Source: Rhodospirillaceae bacterium
GTDB taxonomy: Bacteria; Pseudomonadota; Alphaproteobacteria; Rickettsiales; UBA3002
NCBI GenBank assembly: GCA_947458525.1
Contig: CANHAG010000111.1
Coordinates: 1 to 5,500, forward strand
DNA: 5,500 nucleotides
Direction of reading: 5' to 3'
Position 1 is the stretch's first letter. Each line of letters starts with the position of its first letter. Of this stretch, positions 1-5,500 are shown one piece after another. Position numbers and translations under genes: made by a program. The notes beneath the pieces were generated by a model. The model did not search any database, was not told the origin of the DNA, and saw only the letters and a program-made list of their open reading frames with translations.

Positions 1-273
1 GGCGCGGATCGTAATCCCTTCACCCCGCCGAGCAGCCCGGAAAAAAATATCTGGTTCGGGCGGGATATCGCGCAGATGGCGGCAACTGCAACGCTCGCTG
101 ACATTGTTCCAGCAACGGTGGATGTGATTGGCACGCAGGACACGAAACTCCTGCCCATACCGTTTGACGGCGAAATCCGGCTTTATAACCAGCATTTCAC
201 CTATATCCTCACCTGGTACGGCATTGCCCTGGCCGTGCTTGTGATTTTCCTCGTCTACCATTACAAGCGCTGA
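1..273 (+). CDS. SURF1 family cytochrome c oxidase assembly protein (C-terminal part)
   Basis: The reading frame is open from the first base of the window to the TGA at 271-273, so this is the last 90 residues of a longer protein cut by the window edge. SURF1 proteins are inner-membrane factors that help assemble the haem a/CuB centre of cytochrome c oxidase; they normally have two membrane segments flanking a periplasmic domain. Seen here are the family's C-terminal signatures: an NIWFGRD stretch followed by QMA (about residues 16-27 of the fragment), then RLYNQHFTYILTWYGIAL leading into a hydrophobic segment (about residues 68-86), which is the second transmembrane helix, and a short basic tail HYKR. 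An ATG at 76 could suggest a 65-residue protein, but the conserved WF..D motif lies upstream of it in the same frame, so that ATG is internal. thrC begins 1 nt after the stop. The family call is confident; the missing N-terminus cannot be judged. Confidence 0.9.
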   Translation, partial: GADRNPFTPPSSPEKNIWFGRDIAQMAATATLADIVPATVDVIGTQDTKLLPIPFDGEIRLYNQHFTYILTWYGIALAVLVIFLVYHYKR

Positions 274-274
274 C

Positions 275-1648
275 ATGCGCTATATCTCTACACGCGGCGG
301 TGCGCCAACGCTTGATTTCCGCGCTGCCATGCTGGCAGGCCTCGCGGCAGATGGCGGGCTTTATGTGCCCGAAACCCTGCCGCAATTTTCGCCCGCCCGG
401 ATTGCGGCGCTGGCGGCGCTTGATTATCCGTCACTGGCTTATGAAATCATCGCGCCATTTGCGGCAGATGCGTTCAGCGAACCTGCTTTGCGCGCGATGA
501 TTGCGAAGGCCTATGCAGGGTTTCGTCATCAGGCCACCGCGCCGCTGGTGCAGCTTGATACCAATCATTTTCTGTTGGAGCTGTTTCACGGTCCCACCCT
601 TGCTTTCAAGGATTTTGCGTTGCAGCTGCTGGGTCTGCTTATGGAAGCGGCACTGGCAGAAACGGGTGGAAAATCCGTAGTGCTTGGCGCTACTTCGGGC
701 GATACCGGTTCGGCGGCAATTCATGGGCTTCGCGGCAAAAAAAACATCGAGATCGTGATTCTTTACCCCGCCGGGCGCACGTCAGACGTTCAACGCCGGC
801 AGATGACCACGACCGGTGACCCCACCGTTCACGCGCTGGCGGTGGCGGGTACGTTTGATGATTGTCAGGCACTGGTGAAGGATGCATTTACCGATGCGGC
901 GCTGCGCCGCGAAGTGAAGTTACTTGCGGTCAACTCCATCAACTGGGCGCGGGTAATGGCGCAGATTGTCTATTATTTCTATGCCGCGCTTGCCCTTGGT
1001 GCCCCGGCGCGGCGCGTGAGTTTCTCTGTGCCCACCGGCAATTTCGGCGATATTTTCGCAGGCTACCTCGCCCGGCAAATGGGGCTACCCATGGGCATGC
1101 TCATGATTGCGAGCAACCGCAATGATATTCTCACCCGGACGCTAGCTACGGGCGAATACCGAGCCGCGGGCGTGGCAGCCACGCTCAGCCCCAGCATGGA
1201 TATTCAGGTGGCAAGTAATTTCGAGCGGTTGCTGTTTGATCTCTGTGGGCGGGATGCAGGGCGCATCGCCCAGATAATGCAGGAATTTAAAACGACCGGG
1301 TCACTCACCCTCACCCCCGCTGCACACGCCATGCTGCGCAGCATGTTTGCCGCACAGGCGGTAGATGATAAAACCACCCTCGCGCAGATGAAGGCAACGT
1401 ACGAAACCTCTAGCTATCTGCTTGATCCGCATACGGCCGTCGGGGTGAAAGCGGCGGAAGAGCTTGAAGGCATGAAGGTGACACTTGCCACCGCTCACCC
1501 GGCCAAATTTCCAGAAGCGGTGCAGCAGGCCACCGGCGTTATGCCCAAACTGCCCCCGCATCTGGCGGATTTATATGAACGTGAGGAGAGGATTATCTCC
1601 CTGCCGAATGATGGCCAGGCATTGCGGGAATATCTAAGAGAATTATAA
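275..1648 (+). CDS. thrC: Threonine synthase
   Basis: PLP-dependent threonine synthase, 457 residues, converts O-phospho-L-homoserine to L-threonine and phosphate in the cytoplasm, the last step of threonine synthesis. The N-terminal threonine-synthase domain is visible at RYISTRGGAP and GLAADGGLYVPETLP (residues 2-36). The PLP-binding lysine is K112 in HGPTLAFKDFALQ. The phosphate-binding loop GATSGDTGSAA is at 138-148, PTGNFGD at 253-259, SMDIQVASNFER at 307-318, and LDPHTAVG at 383-390. This set of motifs and the length fit the longer ThrC class found in Proteobacteria and fungi rather than the shorter plant/archaeal-like class. The frame is intact. The ATG lies 1 nt after the surf1 stop (TGACATG) with no clear Shine-Dalgarno sequence, so translation is probably coupled to surf1. 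The start is supported by the family's usual opening M.Y.STRG. Homologues of this type commonly sit near SURF1 and an M16 protease in alphaproteobacteria. Confidence 0.97.
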   Translation: MRYISTRGGAPTLDFRAAMLAGLAADGGLYVPETLPQFSPARIAALAALDYPSLAYEIIAPFAADAFSEPALRAMIAKAYAGFRHQATAPLVQLDTNHFLLELFHGPTLAFKDFALQLLGLLMEAALAETGGKSVVLGATSGDTGSAAIHGLRGKKNIEIVILYPAGRTSDVQRRQMTTTGDPTVHALAVAGTFDDCQALVKDAFTDAALRREVKLLAVNSINWARVMAQIVYYFYAALALGAPARRVSFSVPTGNFGDIFAGYLARQMGLPMGMLMIASNRNDILTRTLATGEYRAAGVAATLSPSMDIQVASNFERLLFDLCGRDAGRIAQIMQEFKTTGSLTLTPAAHAMLRSMFAAQAVDDKTTLAQMKATYETSSYLLDPHTAVGVKAAEELEGMKVTLATAHPAKFPEAVQQATGVMPKLPPHLADLYEREERIISLPNDGQALREYLREL

Positions 1649-1662
1649 AACAGCATCCATGT

Positions 1663-1667
1663 GAGGA
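1663..1667 (+). promoter_or_regulatory. Ribosome binding site for the M16 protease
   Basis: GAGGA lies 3 nt upstream of the ATG at 1671, in the 22-nt gap after the thrC stop. It is slightly close but is the only good purine-rich site in the gap, and it fixes the start used here. No promoter or terminator-like structure is visible in this short gap, so the gene is probably transcribed together with thrC. Confidence 0.6.
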
Positions 1668-1670
1668 ACC

Positions 1671-2933
1671 ATGACATATATCTCTAGTGAACTTGCCAAT
1701 GGCGTGCGTCTTGCCAGCGAGAAAATGACCAGCGTGCATAGTGCTGCCTTCGCCATCGCGGTGGATGTGGGAGCGCGGCATGAGGATGAAAGCGAGGCAG
1801 GGCTGTCGCATCTGCTCGAGCATATGGCCTTCAAGGGTACCGACCGGATGAATGCGCGCCAGATCGCCGAAGCCTTTGACCGGATGGGCGGGCAGGTGAA
1901 TGCCTATACCTCGCATGAACACACGGTCTATCACGCCCGGGTGCTGAAAGAATATGCGACCGATGCGCTGGCGCTTCTATGCGAAATTGTGCGGCGCAGC
2001 AATTTTGATGCCGAGGAGCTTGAACGCGAGCGCGGAGTCATTTTGCAGGAAATCGCCATGCATCATGATTCGCCGGAAGACCTCGTCTTCGATCTGGCGC
2101 AGCAATCCTGCTACGGCACACAGCCGCTTGGCCGCCCTATCCTTGGCACAGCGGCGCATATACGCGGCTTCACGCGCGAGGATCTGCTGCGCTATACCGC
2201 CAGACATTACCAGCCCGGTCGCATCGCGATTGCGGCCGCAGGTATGGTGGAAGATAAGGAACTGCGGCAGATTGCCGGCGAATATTTTGGCGATATGCCG
2301 GCTCCCAAAGAGGCACATAAAGCCGCCCCCGCCACCCATGGTCACGCCGTGCGCACGCTCGAGAAAGATCTGGAGCAGGTGCAGCTCGTACTCGGGTTTC
2401 CGGCAGTTTCCGTGTCCCACCCGGAGTATTATACGCTGCAGGTGCTGGCGACAGTCATGGGGGGAGGCATGTCCTCGCGCCTCTTTCAGGAAATCCGCGA
2501 GAAACTGGGGCTGGCTTATAGTGTCTCGAGCTTCATGACGGGCTATCAGGATACGGGCAGCCTCGGGGTCTATGCGGGCACCACGCGCGAGCATCTTGCC
2601 GAACTGCTGGCGGCGCTGGGCAGGGTGCTCCGGCACATGGCCGACCCGGTGACGGAGGAAGAATTGCTGCGCGCGAAAAACCAGATCAAAGCCGGAATTG
2701 TGATGGCGCGCGAGCGGCCGGGAACGATTGCCGACTGGATGGCGCGGCATTTACTCATCTATGGGCGGGTGAAATCCGCCGAAGAAATTCTGGCGGAAGT
2801 CGATGCGGTGACGGTCGAATCCATTGCCCGCGCCGCCCGCCACACGCTGATGGCAACGCCCCCCGCCATCGCGGCGCTGGGCCCTGAGGGCAGCCTTGGC
2901 CATATTGCATGGGCTGAACGGCTTGCGGCATGA
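1671..2933 (+). CDS. M16 family zinc peptidase (mitochondrial processing peptidase beta-like)
   Basis: A 420-residue single-unit M16 (pitrilysin/MPP family) metallopeptidase. The inverted zinc motif HxxEH is present as H47-L-L-E50-H51. The third zinc ligand is E127 in VILQEI, 76 residues after H51, the same spacing as in yeast beta-MPP. The expected surrounding sequence HLLEHMAFKGT and GGQVNAYTSHEHTVYHARV follows. The C-terminal half has GGGMSSRLFQEIREKLGLAY at 264-283, containing the R276/Y283 pair (7 apart) that in this family contacts substrate across the clamshell. All catalytic elements are therefore intact, and this looks like an active protease rather than the alpha-type partner, which lacks the zinc site. 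No signal peptide is evident, suggesting a cytoplasmic enzyme. Its physiological substrates are not known from sequence. The stop TGA at 2931-2933 abuts the next gene's ATG with no spacer. Length and domain layout match the bacterial M16B class. Confidence 0.95.
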   Translation: MTYISSELANGVRLASEKMTSVHSAAFAIAVDVGARHEDESEAGLSHLLEHMAFKGTDRMNARQIAEAFDRMGGQVNAYTSHEHTVYHARVLKEYATDALALLCEIVRRSNFDAEELERERGVILQEIAMHHDSPEDLVFDLAQQSCYGTQPLGRPILGTAAHIRGFTREDLLRYTARHYQPGRIAIAAAGMVEDKELRQIAGEYFGDMPAPKEAHKAAPATHGHAVRTLEKDLEQVQLVLGFPAVSVSHPEYYTLQVLATVMGGGMSSRLFQEIREKLGLAYSVSSFMTGYQDTGSLGVYAGTTREHLAELLAALGRVLRHMADPVTEEELLRAKNQIKAGIVMARERPGTIADWMARHLLIYGRVKSAEEILAEVDAVTVESIARAARHTLMATPPAIAALGPEGSLGHIAWAERLAA

Positions 2934-3932
2934 ATGACCACCCACCATACATGCCATGTTGAGCCGGAGCATCAGCGGGTGCGGCTGGATAAATTCCTTG
3001 TGCTCGCCCTTGCGCATCTGACCCGCAGCCGGGTGCAGCAATTACTCGCCTCCGGTCAGGTCACGCTCGCGGGTAAAGTGGTGACCGATGCCGCGCGCAA
3101 GGTAAAACCGGGCGAGGCCTACCACCTTACCGAGCCGGACGTGGTGCCGATGACGCTCATGCCTGAGGCCATTCCGCTTTCCATTGTCTATGAGGACGCA
3201 CATCTGCTGGTGATTGATAAGCCCGCCGGCCTCACGGTTCACCCCGCCCCCGGCCATTATCAGGGCACACTCGTCCACGCGCTGCTGGCCCATTGCGGCG
3301 CATCGCTCTCGGGCATTGGCGGGGTAGCCCGCCCCGGCATTGTGCACCGGATTGATAAAGATACATCCGGCCTGCTGGTGGTCGCCAAATCAGATGCGGC
3401 GCATCAGCATCTCTCCGCCCAGCTGAAAGCGCGCACCCTCAGCCGCCGCTATACGGCCTTTGTCTGGGGCGGGCTTAAGACGCCCTCCGGCAGGATTGAT
3501 GCGCCCATTGCCCGCCACCCCACGAAACGCAAGGAAATGGCTGTTGTGAAAACAGGGCGTGCTGCCCTTACCCATTACCAGACACTGGCGCGCTACGGGG
3601 CGAAAGGCATCACCGTGGCCAGCCAGCTGGACTGCGCGCTTGAAACCGGCCGCACGCACCAGATCCGCGTGCATTTTGCGCATCTTGGACATGCCCTCAT
3701 TGGTGACCCGGTCTATGGCCAACGCGCCACCACGCGGCTGCAGCGGCTGAGCACGCAGAACATCCAGCTTCCTGAAGAGGTGAGAGAAATGCTTGCCAGC
3801 TTCCCGCGACAGGCACTGCATGCGCGCGAACTCACCCTTATCCACCCTGTCACGCATGAGAATATGACCTTTTCTTCTCCCTTGCCCGAAGATTTATCCA
3901 TGCTCGAAAGGAATCTCGCCACGGTGCGCTAA
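2934..3932 (+). CDS. rluD: RluD-type 23S rRNA pseudouridine synthase (RluA family)
   Basis: A 332-residue RluA-family pseudouridine synthase, close to the length of E. coli RluD (326). RluD isomerises three uridines in the helix 69 loop of 23S rRNA late in 50S subunit assembly. An N-terminal S4 RNA-binding domain spans about residues 16-63 (RLDKFL, then SRVQQLLASGQVTLAG). The catalytic domain starts near 84 (IVYEDAHLLVIDKPAGLTVH). The family motif is GIVHRIDKDTSGLLVVAK with D141 as the predicted catalytic aspartate; LETGRTHQIRVH is at 236-247, GDPVYG at 257-262, and the closing QALHARELTLIHP at 293-305. S4 plus this motif set favours RluD over RluA, which lacks S4; RluC-like specificity cannot be fully excluded, so the gene symbol is less certain than the family. 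The ATG directly follows the protease stop with no visible Shine-Dalgarno sequence, suggesting translational coupling. An ATG at 2930 overlapping the stop is out of frame and closes after ten codons. Confidence 0.93.
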   Translation: MTTHHTCHVEPEHQRVRLDKFLVLALAHLTRSRVQQLLASGQVTLAGKVVTDAARKVKPGEAYHLTEPDVVPMTLMPEAIPLSIVYEDAHLLVIDKPAGLTVHPAPGHYQGTLVHALLAHCGASLSGIGGVARPGIVHRIDKDTSGLLVVAKSDAAHQHLSAQLKARTLSRRYTAFVWGGLKTPSGRIDAPIARHPTKRKEMAVVKTGRAALTHYQTLARYGAKGITVASQLDCALETGRTHQIRVHFAHLGHALIGDPVYGQRATTRLQRLSTQNIQLPEEVREMLASFPRQALHARELTLIHPVTHENMTFSSPLPEDLSMLERNLATVR

Positions 3933-3977
3933 GCATTGCACCCGATCAAGATATCCGCCGCGGGCGCCTGAAAATCG

Positions 3978-4000
3978 CTGGAAATCTCTGATTGTTCCAG
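3978..4000. repeat. Inverted repeat upstream of lysC
   Basis: CTGGAA at 3978-3983 is the exact reverse complement of TTCCAG at 3995-4000. The pairing can be extended by ATC (3984-3986) with GAT (3990-3992), leaving a TCT loop and a 2-nt TG bulge. The palindrome ends directly before the -10-like TATAAC at 4001. It could be an operator overlapping the lysC promoter or a weak RNA hairpin after rluD. There is no T-run behind it, so it is not a convincing intrinsic terminator. A repeat this short could also be chance. Confidence 0.4.
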
Positions 4001-4006
4001 TATAAC
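3979..4006 (+). promoter_or_regulatory. Candidate housekeeping-type promoter for lysC
   Basis: TATAAC at 4001-4006 matches the -10 consensus TATAAT at five of six positions. TGGAAA at 3979-3984, 16 bp upstream, matches TTGACA at four of six positions. The predicted transcription start falls at about 4013, only a few bases before the ATG at 4016, so the transcript would be leaderless or nearly so. The site lies in the only sizeable intergenic gap (3933-4015), which supports a separate promoter here. The -35 match is weak, and lysC could instead be read through from rluD. Confidence 0.4.
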
Positions 4007-4015
4007 CCGCCGCGT

Positions 4016-5272
4016 ATGGGGTTGATTGTACAGAAATTTGGCGGCACGTCGGTAGCGGATACTGACCGTATTCGCCATGTGGCCACACTGGTGAAACGCG
4101 AGCAGGAAGCCGGACACCGGGTGATTGTGGTGGTTTCGGCCATGGCGGGGGTGACCAACCAGCTGGTGGGTTACTGCAGCGCCATGAATCCGCTGGTCAC
4201 AGATGAAGCCCGCGCCAATTACGACCATGTGGTGGCAAGTGGTGAGCAGGTTACCTCCGGCCTTCTGGCGCTTGGGTTGCAGCAGCTTGGGCTCAAAGCC
4301 CGTGCATGGTGCGGCTGGCAGATGCCGCTGGTGTCCGACGCCATGCATTCCAAAGCGCGGATTGATCGCATCGCCACCGAAGCCATCACCGCGTCGCTTG
4401 CGGCAGGTGAGATTGCGGTGGTGGCCGGGTTCCAGGGCGTGACCGGCGATGGGCGCATCACCACGCTCGGGCGCGGCGGGTCGGATACGTCGGCGGTAGA
4501 GATTGCGGCGGCATTTGGTGCTGAGCGCTGCGATATCTATACCGATGTAGACGGGGTCTATACCTGCGACCCGCGTATTGTGAAGCGCGCAAAAAAACTG
4601 CACCGGATTTCGTATGAAGAAATGCTCGAAATGGCCTCGCTCGGCAGCAAGGTGCTGCAGACGCGCTCGGTGGAACTGGCGATGAATTATGGCGTCAAAG
4701 TGCAGGTGCTTTCAAGTTTTGACGACCGTCCGGCGGATAGTATCCCCGGCACATTACTCGTAGATGAGGAGGAAATCGTGGAACAGCAACGGGTCACAGG
4801 CATTGCCTATAGCCGCGACGAAGCGCGGATCACACTCACCAACGTGGAAAACCGCCCGGGCGTTTCGGCCGGGCTTTTTGGCCCGCTGGCAGATGCAGGA
4901 ATTAACGTGGATATGATCGTGCAGAACGTGACCGAAGGCGGCAAAGAGACGGATATCACCTTCACGGTGGGCAAGACAGATCTGGCGCGGGCGCTTGAGA
5001 TTGTGAAGACAGATAAGCGCGTACCCAACTATGACCGTGTACATTCGGATGCGGCGGTGGCCAAAGTCTCTGTCATTGGTGTTGGCATGCGATCACATGC
5101 CGGGGTGGCAGCCGAGATGTTCCGCACACTCGCCGATAAAAACATCAATATCATTGTGATTTCTACCTCCGAAATCAAAACCTCGGTCTTGATTGATGAG
5201 AGCTATCTCGAGCTGGCGTTGCGTGCGCTGCATACGGCCTACGGGCTCGACGCGGAAGAGGAGAAAAACTGA
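4016..5272 (+). CDS. lysC: Aspartokinase (aspartate kinase), alpha subunit/full-length product
   Basis: Monofunctional aspartokinase, 418 residues from the chosen ATG, phosphorylates L-aspartate with ATP to give 4-phospho-L-aspartate, the entry to lysine, threonine, methionine and diaminopimelate synthesis. The kinase domain shows VQKFGGTSV (5-13), VASGEQVTS (73-81), GRITTLGRGGSDTSA (146-160) and DVDGVYTCDPR (177-187). Two ACT regulatory domains follow: ENRPGVSAGLFGPLADAG (278-295) with TDITFT (312-317), and VSVIGVGMRSHAGVAAEMF (351-369) with ISTSEIKTSVLID (382-394). The usual feedback effectors of such enzymes are lysine and/or threonine; which applies here cannot be read from sequence. The frame extends upstream to a TTG at 3992 preceded by GGAAA at 3980-3984, but the extra residues FQYNPPR are unlike the family, whose proteins open M..IVQKFGG; ATG 4016 is therefore preferred although it has no Shine-Dalgarno sequence. 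There is no homoserine dehydrogenase domain. The next gene overlaps the stop by 1 nt. A probable internal start is listed separately. Confidence 0.96.
   Translation: MGLIVQKFGGTSVADTDRIRHVATLVKREQEAGHRVIVVVSAMAGVTNQLVGYCSAMNPLVTDEARANYDHVVASGEQVTSGLLALGLQQLGLKARAWCGWQMPLVSDAMHSKARIDRIATEAITASLAAGEIAVVAGFQGVTGDGRITTLGRGGSDTSAVEIAAAFGAERCDIYTDVDGVYTCDPRIVKRAKKLHRISYEEMLEMASLGSKVLQTRSVELAMNYGVKVQVLSSFDDRPADSIPGTLLVDEEEIVEQQRVTGIAYSRDEARITLTNVENRPGVSAGLFGPLADAGINVDMIVQNVTEGGKETDITFTVGKTDLARALEIVKTDKRVPNYDRVHSDAAVAKVSVIGVGMRSHAGVAAEMFRTLADKNINIIVISTSEIKTSVLIDESYLELALRALHTAYGLDAEEEKN
4766..4773 (+). promoter_or_regulatory. Internal ribosome binding site inside lysC
   Basis: GAGGAGGA lies 4 nt upstream of an in-frame GTG at 4778. 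It is the best purine-rich ribosome binding sequence I noticed in the window, and it is made by the codons for Glu-Glu-Glu at the junction between the kinase and ACT domains. Glutamate codons alone could produce it by chance, but its position matches the internal start of alpha2beta2-type aspartokinases. Confidence 0.6.
4778..5272 (+). CDS. lysC: Aspartokinase beta subunit from an in-frame internal GTG start (predicted)
   Basis: Predicted 164-residue product, identical to residues 255-418 of the full-length aspartokinase and containing only the two ACT domains. In Bacillus subtilis and Corynebacterium glutamicum LysC, an internal start in the same gene yields a regulatory beta subunit that assembles with the kinase chain as alpha2beta2. 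Here the GTG is in the lysC frame, has a strong GAGGAGG 5-6 nt upstream, and begins VEQQRVTGIAYS. This lines up with the VEEAVLTGVATD opening that I recall for the C. glutamicum beta subunit. The segment lies just after PGTLLVDEEE, the end of the kinase domain. TDITFT, a region where feedback-resistance changes are known in C. glutamicum, would be carried on both products. The internal start is inferred from sequence and family precedent, not demonstrated. Confidence 0.6.
   Translation: MEQQRVTGIAYSRDEARITLTNVENRPGVSAGLFGPLADAGINVDMIVQNVTEGGKETDITFTVGKTDLARALEIVKTDKRVPNYDRVHSDAAVAKVSVIGVGMRSHAGVAAEMFRTLADKNINIIVISTSEIKTSVLIDESYLELALRALHTAYGLDAEEEKN
5258..5263 (+). promoter_or_regulatory. Ribosome binding site for the nitronate monooxygenase-like gene
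   Basis: GAGGAG lies 8 nt upstream of the ATG at 5272, within the last codons of lysC. It decides the start of the downstream gene and, with the TGATG stop/start overlap, indicates co-translation with lysC. Confidence 0.7.
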
Positions 5273-5500
5273 TGGCAGCCTCCCTGAAAGAACTTTGGCA
5301 GCGCGGCTCGGAATTTCTTGGGTGCACCCACGCTATCATGGGCGGGGCGATGAGCTGGGTCAGCGAGCGTAACCTTGTCTCCGCGCTTTCGAATGCCGGG
5401 GCCTTCGGCGTGATTGCGGCCAGCTCCATGCCGCCGGAACTGCTCGATAAGGAAATTAAAGCAACCCGGGCATTGACGCAAAAGCCTTTCGGCGTGAACC
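5272..5500 (+). CDS. Nitronate monooxygenase / FabK-like FMN flavoprotein (N-terminal part)
   Basis: The frame from ATG 5272 stays open to the window end, giving the first 76 residues of a protein that continues outside. AIMGGAMSWVSERNLVSALS (21-40) followed by NAGAFGVIAASSMPPELL, then IKATRALTQKPFGVN at the edge, is the typical N-terminus of the 2-nitropropane dioxygenase family. These are FMN-dependent TIM-barrel enzymes that include nitronate monooxygenases, which oxidise alkyl nitronates, and the enoyl-ACP reductase FabK. The glycine-rich first strand/loop and the SNAG.FG.IA segment belong to the flavin-binding barrel. The catalytic region lies beyond the window, so nitronate oxidation and FabK-type reduction cannot be separated. 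The start overlaps the lysC stop by 1 nt (TGATG) and has a good ribosome binding site, so the two genes are probably co-expressed; no metabolic link to aspartate phosphorylation is evident. Confidence 0.85.
   Translation, partial: MAASLKELWQRGSEFLGCTHAIMGGAMSWVSERNLVSALSNAGAFGVIAASSMPPELLDKEIKATRALTQKPFGVN

Noticed and set aside
76..273. Independent 65-residue membrane protein starting at ATG 76
   Set aside because: The same frame is open to the window edge and carries the SURF1 NIWFGRD motif upstream of this ATG, so it is the C-terminus of a longer protein.
862..1125. Plus-strand open frame within thrC in another frame
   Set aside because: It is nested in conserved threonine synthase sequence and has low-complexity, Cys/Arg-rich translation typical of an out-of-frame shadow.
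1977..2750. Minus-strand open frame of 257 codons opposite the M16 protease
   Set aside because: It lies entirely within the clearly real M16 gene, its translation is rich in Arg, His and Cys without recognisable motifs, and it has no supporting context. It is a codon-bias shadow.
2930..2962. ATG overlapping the M16 stop (ATGA) as the start of the next gene
   Set aside because: This frame closes after ten codons; the S4 domain frame begins at ATG 2934.
3390..3857. Minus-strand open frame opposite the pseudouridine synthase
   Set aside because: It overlaps the catalytic core of a confident gene and shows no recognisable domain.
3933..4000. Intrinsic terminator after rluD
   Set aside because: The only hairpin is weak and bulged and is not followed by a T-run, so termination here cannot be supported.
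3992..4015. TTG start adding eight residues to aspartokinase
   Set aside because: The added residues do not resemble the N-terminus of aspartokinases, which normally begin a few residues before VQKFGG; ATG 4016 fits better. It is kept as an alternative because GGAAA precedes the TTG at a workable distance.
3929..4603. Minus-strand open frame of 224 codons covering the rluD-lysC gap and the start of lysC
   Set aside because: Most of it is the complement of the conserved aspartokinase domain, and the translation resembles no family I know. The gap part alone does not support a gene.

Overview
The window is a densely packed, all plus-strand stretch of ordinary bacterial housekeeping genes. It carries the 3' end of a SURF1 cytochrome oxidase assembly gene, threonine synthase (thrC), an M16 zinc protease resembling the mitochondrial processing peptidase beta subunit, an RluD-type 23S rRNA pseudouridine synthase, aspartokinase (lysC), and the 5' end of a nitronate monooxygenase/FabK-like flavoprotein. 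SURF1 beside thrC and a MPP-like M16 protease, fairly GC-rich DNA, and an aspartokinase reading TGIAYSRDEARI at its regulatory domain all point to an alphaproteobacterium. The genus cannot be told from this window.

Layout: surf1 (1-273, cut at the left edge) is followed after 1 nt by thrC (275-1648). A 22-nt gap with a good ribosome binding site leads to the M16 protease (1671-2933). Its stop codon directly abuts the ATG of the pseudouridine synthase (2934-3932). These four genes look like one transcription unit. An 83-nt gap, the only real intergenic space, holds an inverted repeat and a candidate promoter before lysC (start taken at 4016, stop at 5272). The lysC stop overlaps the start of the flavoprotein gene by 1 nt (TGATG), so these two probably form a second unit. 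No stretch longer than 300 nt lacks a gene.

Two genes belong to the aspartate amino-acid family: LysC makes the first committed intermediate and ThrC performs the last step to threonine. The rest serve respiratory-chain assembly, proteolysis, ribosome modification and small-molecule oxidation/reduction. I see no mobile element, tRNA/rRNA, CRISPR array or defence system, and no evidence of an undescribed system. The most interesting detail is a strong internal ribosome binding site plus in-frame GTG inside lysC (4766-4780). It sits where alpha2beta2-type aspartokinases start their separate ACT-only beta subunit. Second is the short gap before lysC, where a -10-like box lies so close to the ATG that the message may be leaderless.
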